Of a stretch of 64,000 nucleotides of DNA, positions 43,065 to 51,123 are shown piece after piece (position 1 is the stretch's first letter; the number at the start of each line of letters is the position of its first letter). Origin of the DNA: JBBDWJ01 sp963824095. GTDB lineage: Bacteria; Acidobacteriota; Terriglobia; Bryobacterales; UBA6623. The notes under the pieces were generated by a model. The model saw nothing but the letters and a program-made list of their open reading frames with translations. It did no database searches and was not told the DNA's origin. The stretch covers positions 1,860,001-1,924,000 of the forward strand of contig CAWGNS010000008.1 in the NCBI GenBank assembly GCA_963824095.1. Direction: 5' to 3'. A program made the position numbers and the translations under genes.

Positions 43065-44129
43065 ATGAAGCAGTTTTCGATTGCCGTGATTCCCGGCGAT
43101 GGCATCGGCCAGGAAGTGATGCCCGAGGCGTTGAAGGTTCTCGACCACCTGGCGCCGCGCTACGACACGTCGCTGCGCTTCGAGCATCTGGATTGGGGAA
43201 CGGGTCACTATTTCGCGCACGGCCGGATGATGCCGCCCGGCGCGCTCGACCGGCTGCGCGGCTTCGACGCCATTCTGCTGGGGGCGGTGGGCCACCCCGA
43301 CGTTCCCGACCACACCACGCTCAACGGCCTGCTGCTGCCCATCCGCCGCACCTTCGATCAATACGCCTGCATTCGGCCCGCGAAGCTCTATCCCGGCGTA
43401 TCGTCACCGCTCAAGGGAAAAGACCCGGGTTCGATCGATATGATCGTCGTCCGTGAGAACACCGAGGGCGAATACAGCCAGGTCGGAGGCCGCCTCTACG
43501 AACACAAACCCACCGAGGTGGCCATTCAGACCGCCGTCTTTACGCGCCACGGCGTCGAGCGCATCATTCGCTACGCCTTCGACCTCGCTCGCCGCCGCAA
43601 TCGCAAGAAGCTTCTCACTTCGATCACCAAGTCGAACGCGCAGGGTTACAGCATGGTGTTGTGGGATCACACCTTTGCCGAGGTGGCGCGCGAGTATCCC
43701 GACATCGCAACCGAATCGCTGTTGGTGGACGCGGCGGCGATGAACTTCGTGCGCCGCCCCGAGAGCTTTGACGTGGTGGTCGCCTCGAACCTGTTCGGCG
43801 ACATTCTCAGTGATATTTCGGCGATGGTGACCGGCAGCCTCGGCCTGGCGGCCAGCGCCAACCTCAACCCGTCGCGCGAGTTTCCCTCGATGTTCGAACC
43901 GACGCACGGCTCGGCTCCCGACATCGCGGGGCGCGGCATCGCCAATCCGCTGGCGATGATTTTGACGGCGGGCATGATGCTCGACTTCCTGGGTCTCGAA
44001 CAAGCCGCGGAGGCACTCGAAAAAGCGGTGATGGCCGTGCTGAGCGAGGGCAAGACGCTGCCCGCCGACCTGGGGGGCAACGCCGCCACCGCGGCGATTG
44101 GCCAGGCGGTGATCGAGAGTCTTCCCTAA
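43065..44129 (+). CDS. Tartrate/isopropylmalate-type dehydrogenase
   Basis: A 354-residue beta-decarboxylating dehydrogenase: FSIAVIPGDGIGQEVMPEALKVLD, LGAVGHPDVPDHTTLNGLLLPIRRTFDQYACIRPAKLYPG, VVRENTEGEYSQVGGR (catalytic Tyr region), KSNAQGYSMVLWDHTF (catalytic Lys), NLFGDILSDISAMVTGSLGLAASANLNP (metal Asp residues) and EPTHGSAPDIAGRGIANPLAM. The substrate loop with DHTTLNGLLLPIRR resembles tartrate/D-malate dehydrogenases more than LeuB. It oxidises a 2-hydroxy acid with NAD and loss of CO2. ATG 43065 follows GGTGG; ATG 43053 adds four residues. Confidence 0.88.
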   Translation: MKQFSIAVIPGDGIGQEVMPEALKVLDHLAPRYDTSLRFEHLDWGTGHYFAHGRMMPPGALDRLRGFDAILLGAVGHPDVPDHTTLNGLLLPIRRTFDQYACIRPAKLYPGVSSPLKGKDPGSIDMIVVRENTEGEYSQVGGRLYEHKPTEVAIQTAVFTRHGVERIIRYAFDLARRRNRKKLLTSITKSNAQGYSMVLWDHTFAEVAREYPDIATESLLVDAAAMNFVRRPESFDVVVASNLFGDILSDISAMVTGSLGLAASANLNPSREFPSMFEPTHGSAPDIAGRGIANPLAMILTAGMMLDFLGLEQAAEALEKAVMAVLSEGKTLPADLGGNAATAAIGQAVIESLP

Positions 44130-44285
44130 GACAGCGCCTATCGAGGGCGCTACCGGCCGCCGTGAGGTTGCAGCGGCGGGTTCGGTTGGCATGGGCGTCG
44201 CCAACGTCGAACAACTGAGTGAATCCACTTATGCTACGCCCCCCATCCGTCCGATAAGAGGGAAGAGGCCTGCGCCCGCCTTCCC

Positions 44286-45338
44286 ATGCCCTCCGCTTCC
44301 CGCAGCACCGTCCTGGTGGTGGACGACGAGGAACCGATTCGGAAATATCTGGCCGAAGTGCTGGAGTTCGAAGGTTACGAGTGCATCTGTTTCAGCGGCA
44401 GCCTGGCGGCTTTGGCCTACCTGACGCGTGGGGTCCGCCCGCCGGATCTGATGCTGGCGGACATCGCGATGCCCGACCTGGGGGGGATCGAGTTGCTGCG
44501 CTCGGCCAAGTCGGTGCTGCCCAAAATGCCGGTTATTCTGGTTTCGGGGCTCTACGGGCTGGCTCTGGCTCTGGAGGCACTCGAGGCCGGCGCCGACGAC
44601 TACCTGAAAAAGCCGGTCCGTCCCAGCGAACTGGCGACTTTGGTCGGGAAATACCTGCAGCCGGATTCGGACCAGCGCCGCGAAGAGCTGCAGGCTTCGA
44701 TTCGGGAACTGCTGGCCGAACAGCCCAGCGATTTCGAGAACTCCGAGCAGATTCGCGATATCTTCCGCAAGCTGGGGTTCAAGCGCTACGAGACCTTCCA
44801 GCACTCCAAACGCGTGGCCAACTACGCCGCCTTGCTGGGGCAACGCTGCGGCCTGGCGAAGCAGGAACTCGACAGCCTGCGGCTGGGCGCGCTGCTGCAC
44901 GACATCGGCAAGATCGGCGTGCCCAGCAACGTCCTCCAAAAGCCAGGGGACTTGAGTGCCGACGAGTGGCAGGTAATGCGCTCTCATCCCGCCATCGGCT
45001 ATCGCCTGCTTTCGGCGTTTCCCGAGCTTCGCAAGGAAGCCGAGATCGTCTACAGCCACCACGAGGAATACGGCGGAACCGGCTATCCCCAGGGCCTCAA
45101 GGGAGAAGCGATCCCCTACTTGGCGCGGCTGTTCAGCATTGTGGACACGTTCGACGCGATTACCTCCGACCGTCCCTATCGGCTGGCGCAATCGATCGCG
45201 AAAGCCCGCGAGGAGATTGTCCGCATGACGAGAGCGCAGTTCGACCCCACCCTGGTGCGCGAATTTCTCGAGATTCCCAGCGAAGAGTTGGAAGAGGTTC
45301 GCCGCCGGTATCCGGACGCGACCGGCTCCGAAGAGTAG
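44286..45338 (+). CDS. Response regulator with HD-GYP domain
   Basis: A 350-residue protein: receiver domain (VLVVDDEEPIRKYL; phosphoacceptor D59 in LMLADIAMPDLGG; YLKKPVRP lysine near 110), a helical linker, and an HD-GYP domain with LLHDIGKIGVPSNVLQKPG (about 203-221), SHPAIGYRLL and HHEEYGGTGYPQGLKG (about 258-273) plus VDTFDAITSDRPYR. HD-GYP proteins hydrolyse cyclic di-GMP, and the HD and GYP residues are intact. It stands alone without a histidine kinase. Confidence 0.94.
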   Translation: MPSASRSTVLVVDDEEPIRKYLAEVLEFEGYECICFSGSLAALAYLTRGVRPPDLMLADIAMPDLGGIELLRSAKSVLPKMPVILVSGLYGLALALEALEAGADDYLKKPVRPSELATLVGKYLQPDSDQRREELQASIRELLAEQPSDFENSEQIRDIFRKLGFKRYETFQHSKRVANYAALLGQRCGLAKQELDSLRLGALLHDIGKIGVPSNVLQKPGDLSADEWQVMRSHPAIGYRLLSAFPELRKEAEIVYSHHEEYGGTGYPQGLKGEAIPYLARLFSIVDTFDAITSDRPYRLAQSIAKAREEIVRMTRAQFDPTLVREFLEIPSEELEEVRRRYPDATGSEE

Positions 45339-45460
45339 GGGTGTAGGTGCCTGGGCCGGCCAGAAGAGGTCCTTCAGGCAACAGCGAGGGGGACTTTAGT
45401 CCTCGCCTCTTGCCGTTTGCGTTGCCTTCCCCCGTACCAACGGGATTGTCTGCCTCACGT

Positions 45461-47326
45461 TCACGACAAACGCGCCGCCACCAACTCCGCCACGTCGAGC
45501 ACGGCAATATCCTCGCGTTGGGCGTGTTGCGCGGCGTCTTTGAGCATGATCGGGCAGTAGGGGCAGGCGACAGCCAGGGTGGAGGCTCCGCTCGCTGCCG
45601 CTTCGGCGAAGCGGCGATGGTTGACGCGGCCGCCGGGAAGTTCGACCTTGTCGTCGGCGATGAACAGTTGCGCCCCGCCGGCTCCGCAGCAGAAGGTCCG
45701 CTTGCCGTGATGCTCCATCTCGACGAGCTCGGCGCCGATCTGGCGTAGGATCTGGCGCGGCTCGGCGGTGATCCCCCGGCCGCGCGCCAAGTAGCAGGGG
45801 TCGTGGTACGTAACTTTCTGCGGCTCGGTCCGCAACCGGAGCTTGGGAAGCAACTCCCCGAGAATCTCCGTATGGTGGCGGACCTCGACGCCCAGTTCTT
45901 CGAAGGCGGGGTTCTGGCGGTAGTCCACGTCGAACATCCGGGTGCAGTGCGGATCGCAGGTGAGCAGCTTGCGGACTTTCTTGCCGCCCAACGACTCGAT
46001 CACCTGTTGCGAAAGCTCCATGTAGAGATACTCGTTGCCGGCGCGGCGGGCCGGCTCGCCGCAACAGGTCTCGCGCGCCAGCACGCCCCAGGAAACGCCC
46101 GCCGCGTCGAGAACCCTGCCCATCGCGCGGATCACGTCCTGGCCGTGCGGATCGTAGCTTCCGCCGCAGCCCATCCAAAGCAGCCATTGTTGCGAGCCGT
46201 CGAAGACGGGCCATTTTTCCGATTCGATCAGCTTGCGGCGCGTGTCGTGGGGCACGCCCCAGGGGTTGTGAGGAGACCGCTCCATGGTCGTGAACAGCGA
46301 GCTGAGCTTGTCGCTGTGCGTGCGGCCTTCGCTGACCAGCCCGCGCCGCATGTCGAGGATCTTGTAGCCGACGTGCTCGATGCCCACCGGGCAAACCTGC
46401 TCGCAGGCGCCGCACGAGAGGCACTGGTAGAGGTCCGGCTCGGCGATCCAGGCGCTGCCGGCGGCAACTTCGTTGGCCGTGCCGGCAAGCACTTCGCCGC
46501 CGGCAAGTTGGCCGCGCTGAAGCTGCAAGATGATCTCTTTGGGGTTCAAGGTTCCGCCGATGATATGGGCGGGGCAGGCTTCGCTGCAGCGGCCGCACTC
46601 GACACAGGAGTGGATGTCGAGCAGGTCTTTCTGGGACAAGTCGCCAAAGCGCAGCATCCCAAGGTCGTCGTCATCGTCTTCGCGCAGTGGCCGGACACTG
46701 CTGGTGGTCTCGGAACGGAACACGATCGCCACCGGCCCCAACACCAGATGCAAGTGCTTGGAGTTGGGGATGACCCACAACATGCCCAGGAAGGCCAGCG
46801 TGTGCAGCCACCAGTTGATGCGCCACGCCGCCGGGTCGGCAATGCCGCGCCACTCCGCCAGATAGGTGACCATCAGCGCCACGATCAGTGCGGCCACCAC
46901 CGCGGAGGATATCGACAGCTTCCCCAGTGAGGGCGGCCGCAGCACAAAGCGCCGGAAAGCGAGTCCCCCGATGCCGACCAGCACCGCAACCGCCCACAGC
47001 GCGGCGAATGCGCCATACCAGCTTCGGTCGACGGGCCCGGGTTCGAGCCCGGTGACGGCGAGCGAGAGATGCTGGATACTGACCCACGCAAACGCGAAAA
47101 ACCCCCACATTACCAACGCGTGCAGGAATCCGGCGACGGGCCGCTCGCGAATCACGCGCGTCTGCAGCATCACTTCGGCGAACGCCCCGGCAAGCCGGCG
47201 GCCCAGGTGGTCGGTGGGAAGCTTCGGGCGGGCCTGCGGCAGCGCGCGCAACCGGGTCCACAGGATTTTGAGGAAATACCCGAGGCTCGCGGCGCACAAG
47301 GCCAGAAAAACCAATCGCACAAACAT
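45461..47326 (-). CDS. Membrane HdrD-like iron-sulfur oxidoreductase
   Basis: The 621-residue protein has five membrane helices in the first ~230 residues (HdrE/NarI-like, with histidines at FLHALVMWGF and NWWLHTLAFLG that could bind heme b), two 4Fe-4S motifs (CVECGRCSEACP, CLSCGACEQVCP) and two CCG domains (ETCCGEPARRAG with CDPHC; FCCGAGGAQLF with CPYC). It resembles heterodisulfide-reductase-related proteins that pass electrons between a soluble donor such as ETF or a thiol and menaquinone. ATG 47326 is chosen at the first membrane helix. No etf gene is in the window. Confidence 0.88.
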   Translation of the reverse strand: MFVRLVFLALCAASLGYFLKILWTRLRALPQARPKLPTDHLGRRLAGAFAEVMLQTRVIRERPVAGFLHALVMWGFFAFAWVSIQHLSLAVTGLEPGPVDRSWYGAFAALWAVAVLVGIGGLAFRRFVLRPPSLGKLSISSAVVAALIVALMVTYLAEWRGIADPAAWRINWWLHTLAFLGMLWVIPNSKHLHLVLGPVAIVFRSETTSSVRPLREDDDDDLGMLRFGDLSQKDLLDIHSCVECGRCSEACPAHIIGGTLNPKEIILQLQRGQLAGGEVLAGTANEVAAGSAWIAEPDLYQCLSCGACEQVCPVGIEHVGYKILDMRRGLVSEGRTHSDKLSSLFTTMERSPHNPWGVPHDTRRKLIESEKWPVFDGSQQWLLWMGCGGSYDPHGQDVIRAMGRVLDAAGVSWGVLARETCCGEPARRAGNEYLYMELSQQVIESLGGKKVRKLLTCDPHCTRMFDVDYRQNPAFEELGVEVRHHTEILGELLPKLRLRTEPQKVTYHDPCYLARGRGITAEPRQILRQIGAELVEMEHHGKRTFCCGAGGAQLFIADDKVELPGGRVNHRRFAEAAASGASTLAVACPYCPIMLKDAAQHAQREDIAVLDVAELVAARLS

Positions 47327-47697
47327 CGGCAGAACTTTTCGGGAGGAAGCGGAAGAGCGGATTGCGATCGATCTCACCCCGCCCAGGGCTCATTGTAGCG
47401 AGTCGGCGGCCACCGGCCGGTTGGCGCCACTGGCGGGCTTGCCCACAACGCCAGTGGCGGGTTTCCCCACATCGCCGCGCTGTTGAGCCTGAGATCCAAG
47501 CCCGGCGAATCCCTTGGGAGAAAGGCAGCCGTTGAACGCTGCTGTTTCCGTACTAGGTAGATCCTGGAATGCACTTTGGGGGAACTCCAGCGTACTTTGG
47601 CTGGGTGGAGTATGGGATACTGTTTGCGAGACCTTCCAGCGGATTCGGGCCGGGCACTGGTCGATAAGAGGCCTTTAAGGCACATTTTCCACCGCTC
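47327..47697. other. Intergenic region with a short tandem repeat
   Basis: About 370 bases without a gene between divergent genes. Two 24-base tandem units at 47425-47448 and 47449-47472 (CGCCACTGGCGGGCTTGCCC and CGCCAGTGGCGGGTTTCCCC starts) agree at 20 of 24 positions, and a CGCC begins a third. Each unit starts with the palindrome CGCCA-S-TGGCG. No clear promoter is proposed. Confidence 0.5.
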
Positions 47698-48306
47698 ATG
47701 CCGCAACTCAAGCTAGAAGTGGACGGCATCCACCCGCTGCCCCCACTGATCCTTCACCCGTTCACCGAATCGGCGTCTACCGTCCGCATTTTGGAAAGCG
47801 CTCGCGCCTCTCTGTCGATGATCCGCGAAGGCGCCAACGAAAACGAAGATCTGGAACGGCAGTTACTCGATGGACGCTTCACCGAGTTTCGCATGCTGTT
47901 CTACGTCGGCAAAGACGTGATGCGTTGGCTCGACCAATGCGTGGACGCCTGCACCCGTTCCCCCGAGCTGGGTGAGCGCAGCCTCGGGGCGCAGAGCTTC
48001 GCGCACCTGCTGATTCAACAGACGCCGGCGGACGTCGCCGCCAAGTTGCGCAGTTGGGGCGTCGTCGAGTTCGCCCGCATTTTCTCGCGCTCCATCGGCA
48101 TTCACACTCAGTTCAAGGAACCGCCGCCGCGCGAGATGCTGCAGGCCGATTACCTGCGGCAGTACTATCAGTTTGCCGATTACGCCTACACCTGCTGGCG
48201 CGACACCAAGAAGCACCCCGTTCTCAACCCGGCGCAGTTTCCCTTTACCCTCTACGCTTCGGGCGAATACACGAAAATCCTCGAAGAGCAGTGGAACGAC
48301 GCCTGA
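47698..48306 (+). CDS. Conserved-looking cytosolic protein of unknown function
   Basis: The 202-residue product is not recognised. It has no signal peptide or membrane segment, is mostly helical in composition and has an aromatic-rich C-terminal half (LRQYYQFADYAYTCWRDTK, FPFTLYASGEYTKILEEQW). The codon usage matches its neighbours, and the third-position GC bias supports a real gene. ATG 47698 has no strong ribosome site. It stands between the Fe-S protein (divergent) and the respiratory operon (convergent), with no clue to its role. Confidence 0.7.
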   Translation: MPQLKLEVDGIHPLPPLILHPFTESASTVRILESARASLSMIREGANENEDLERQLLDGRFTEFRMLFYVGKDVMRWLDQCVDACTRSPELGERSLGAQSFAHLLIQQTPADVAAKLRSWGVVEFARIFSRSIGIHTQFKEPPPREMLQADYLRQYYQFADYAYTCWRDTKKHPVLNPAQFPFTLYASGEYTKILEEQWNDA

Positions 48307-48448
48307 TTCGGGCGTTCGCGCGCAGCCTACAACCCCGCAACGCGCCGGCTCATGGGCCGTCCGTCCCAAAAGATCCCTTGGCCTGAGTAGTATCCCGGCG
48401 GGCGCGACGAAGCTGCGTCCACGGCCGTGGCGCGGCTCTGAGATCGTC

Positions 48449-49351
48449 TTAGTGTTTGTTCAGCACCAGGAAGCAGTAGATGAGCGGCAGGTAGAGGACC
48501 GAAGCTTGGAGTAGCTTGCGCGCCTGGACTCCGGTCTTACGGCGAGCGCACAGGACCCCGAAATAGAGGTAGAACAGGCTGGTGGCGAGGGCTCCGCAGA
48601 AGTACAGCCAGCCCGCCAGCCCCAGCCAGGTCGGAGCCAAGCTGATCGGCAGCAGCAGGGCGGCGTAGGCGACGATCTGTCGCCCCGTCGAAACGCCGTC
48701 GGGTTCGACGACAGGCAGCATCAGAATCCCGGCGCGGGCGTAGTCCTCGCGATACATCCAGGCGATGGCGTAGAAATGCGGAAATTGCCACAGGAACAGG
48801 ATCGCGAACAGCACCCAACTTTCCCATCCCAGGCCGTTGCGGGCCGCCGCCCAGCCGATCAGCGGGGGCGCCGCGCCCGGAAATGCTCCGACAAATGTCG
48901 AAAGCCAGGTGCGGGATTTGAGCGGCGTATAGAGAAAAAGGTAGGACGCCAGCGTCAACAAGCCGATCAATGCGGTCAGCGTATTGACGTTGAGCAGCAG
49001 ATAAAGCATTCCGGCCACCGAGATCGCCACCCCAAACCAGAGGGCGGGGATGGCGGCCAGCCGGCCGGCAGGCAGGGGTCGGTTTTCGGTTCGCCGCATC
49101 TTGCCGTCGGCCTCGCGCTCGAACCATTGGTTGAGCGCCCCCGAGCCGGCAGCCAATAGGCCGGTTCCCACCACCGTGTGCAGCAGCAGCCAATAGGCCA
49201 GGGGCCCGTCGGAGGCGAGGTAGAACGCCACCACGGTGGACATCAGAATCAGCCAGACGATGCTAGGTTTGGTGAGTTCGAGGTAATCCCCGATCGTGGT
49301 CACCAGCGGTCTGGCAACGGCAGTTTCAGCGGTAGAAGAACCCGGTCTCAT
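48449..49351 (-). CDS. ctaB: Protoheme IX farnesyltransferase (heme O synthase)
   Basis: The 300-residue UbiA-family membrane enzyme adds a farnesyl chain to heme b to form heme O. The first aspartate-rich motif is in NQWFEREADGKMRRTENRPLP (about 76-96) and the second in AWMYREDYARAGILMLP (about 195-211); about nine membrane helices. ATG 49351 overlaps the stop of the heme A synthase gene by 4 bases (ATGA). It is the last gene of the respiratory operon and implies an aa3-type terminal oxidase elsewhere. Confidence 0.95.
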   Translation of the reverse strand: MRPGSSTAETAVARPLVTTIGDYLELTKPSIVWLILMSTVVAFYLASDGPLAYWLLLHTVVGTGLLAAGSGALNQWFEREADGKMRRTENRPLPAGRLAAIPALWFGVAISVAGMLYLLLNVNTLTALIGLLTLASYLFLYTPLKSRTWLSTFVGAFPGAAPPLIGWAAARNGLGWESWVLFAILFLWQFPHFYAIAWMYREDYARAGILMLPVVEPDGVSTGRQIVAYAALLLPISLAPTWLGLAGWLYFCGALATSLFYLYFGVLCARRKTGVQARKLLQASVLYLPLIYCFLVLNKH

Positions 49352-50265
49352 GCAGCGGTGACCACCTTGCGGTCCACGAAATTGGGGGAAGGTGTGGAAA
49401 GCCCGGCCCAAGCCTCGAAACTCAGCACGACGCTGGCCGCCAGGATCAGGGCTCCCAGGGCAACATGCGCCACCGTCAAAGCCACCATCGGCAGCATGGG
49501 CTGAGGGTATTCGGCGGTCAGCAGACGGATCCAGTAGGCCGCCGAGCCCAGCACAAGCTGCAACATCACCAGGGCATTGAGGGTCAGCGCCCACCGAAAC
49601 AGGCGGGCCTGGCCGGCAAAGGAGGATACCACACGCGCAATTATCCAGACTACCAGCACGGCGACGACGGCGGCGCCGGCCAGGTGAGGGACAATCCCAA
49701 AGCCTTTGTGGCGAAAAGCGGCGCCCATCATCAGCTGTGCAAAAATCGCCACGTTGGCGGCCAGACACAGCGTCCGCAGGCCCGGCGAGCCCTCATCGGC
49801 CACCGGCGGGCTGTCGGCGCCACGACGCCAGCCGGGCGAGGTCACCAGCGCCAGGCTCACCACAATCGAGAAAAACAGTTGCGCCAGGCAGGCGTGCCCC
49901 ACCGAAACGGCGGTCGGCAGCAGAAAAATCACCGTGAGGCCGCCGAGCACGCCCTGGGCCACCACGGCCCCCAGGGCCGCCACGCCGAGCCGCTTCACCC
50001 AGCGACGCTCCTCGGCCCGCCACAGCCAGACTGCCAGTATGATCGTCAGGACACCGACAAAACTGGCGATCATGCGATGCCCGTGCTCGTAGAAAATGCC
50101 CCCGATCATCGGCGGCATGAGCTGGCCGTAGGACAAGGGCCAATCCGGAACGGAAAGGCCCGCATCGTTACTGGTGACCAGGGCGCCGGCGATGATCAGC
50201 AGGAAGGTTGAGGCTGCGGTGAACAGGGCAAAGCGATGCAGCCCGGTATGTGCCTGCTTCGCCAT
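49348..50265 (-). CDS. ctaA: Heme A synthase (COX15/CtaA)
   Basis: The 305-residue protein with eight membrane helices oxidises heme O to heme A. Four conserved histidines, candidates for heme ligation, are H63 (HGHRMIASF), H124 (VGHACLAQ), H194 (VPHLAG) and H267 (VAHVALG). The periplasmic loop lacks the cysteine pair of Bacillus-type CtaA. It lies between the cupredoxin-like lipoprotein and ctaB; coupling to ctaB is by ATGA. Confidence 0.94.
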   Translation of the reverse strand: MAKQAHTGLHRFALFTAASTFLLIIAGALVTSNDAGLSVPDWPLSYGQLMPPMIGGIFYEHGHRMIASFVGVLTIILAVWLWRAEERRWVKRLGVAALGAVVAQGVLGGLTVIFLLPTAVSVGHACLAQLFFSIVVSLALVTSPGWRRGADSPPVADEGSPGLRTLCLAANVAIFAQLMMGAAFRHKGFGIVPHLAGAAVVAVLVVWIIARVVSSFAGQARLFRWALTLNALVMLQLVLGSAAYWIRLLTAEYPQPMLPMVALTVAHVALGALILAASVVLSFEAWAGLSTPSPNFVDRKVVTAA

Positions 50266-50268
50266 TCG

Positions 50269-51061
50269 TTAGCTCGTGAAATTAAAGTCGACCTCTTTGG
50301 ATTCGGAGTTGCCGACGGTGACGCTCATTTCCTTGCTGCCCAGCGACTCGTGAATCGCCTCGATCGTATAGGTCCCCGGCGGCAGGCCCTTGATGGTGAA
50401 GCTGCCATCCTCGGCGCTGACCGCGAAGAAAGGATTGTCGACGACGCTGATGTAGGAGCGCATCCAGGGATGGATGTTGCACTTAACGGGAATCATCAGC
50501 TCCTGGCGCGGGAACTTGTTCTCCACCGGACCCGAGCCCGGCGGCTGCGACTTGTTCCATTCGCGGTTGGTCTTGGGCAGCGGGATGAACGTTGTGCGTG
50601 AACGGATCGTCGTTGGTGACCTCAAACGGCTGGTTGGTCTGCAGCGCCACCACGTGCGGTAGGTAGACGCAGCCCTTCTGTTCCAGCTTGGCCGGCTCGG
50701 TCGGTGGCTCGAAGTTCTTCCCTTCCAGTCCGCTTTTCACCCAAATGAAGACGTTGGCGAGCTTGCCGTCTTTCACCTCGACTACGTTCGGATAAACCGG
50801 ACCACTGTGCTGCTTGAGGCAATCGGGCTCGGCGCTCATGTTGATCGGCGGTTCCTTGGGCACCGTGCCTTCGAAGGTCACTTTGCCCGTCACCGTCGCC
50901 GCGGTGGCCGGGTCCACCTTGAAATATTCTGCGGTTTTGGCGGGTGCTTCCTCTTGGGTCGCGCCGCTTTGCTCTCCACCGCCGCCGCAGCCCACGGCGA
51001 GGCCAAACGCGGCAACCACACCGAGAACCATTAACTTTCCAGAGGTCGTTTGTTGCAACAT
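50269..51061 (-). pseudogene. Cupredoxin-like lipoprotein, one apparent frameshift
   Basis: The first part (from ATG 51061, GAGGGAG ribosome site) begins with a lipoprotein signal: lipobox LAVG-C at about residues 17-21, then a glycine run. It carries VTGKVTFEGTVP, VYLPHVVALQ and NDDPFTHNVHP. The second part continues in another frame with PLPKTNREWNKSQPPGSG, MIPVKCNIHPWMRSYI and a carboxypeptidase-regulatory-like end SFTIKGLPPGTYTIEAIHE. The switch is at about 50579-50585 (CATCCCGCTG); removing one base restores one chain of about 263 residues. THNVH plus C-N-I-H-P-W-M resembles the His/Cys/His/Met set of blue-copper proteins, but copper binding is inference. Its place in the respiratory operon suggests an electron carrier or copper-delivery role. 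Confidence 0.75.
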
Positions 51062-51123
51062 GTTTCTCCCTCGAATTTCCTGGTCAGGATACTCCTGAAA
51101 CTCGTTCCAAAACCGTAAACCAA

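Noticed and set aside
47425..47472. CRISPR-like repeat
   Set aside because: Two adjacent 24-base units without spacers and with four mismatches are a simple tandem duplication.
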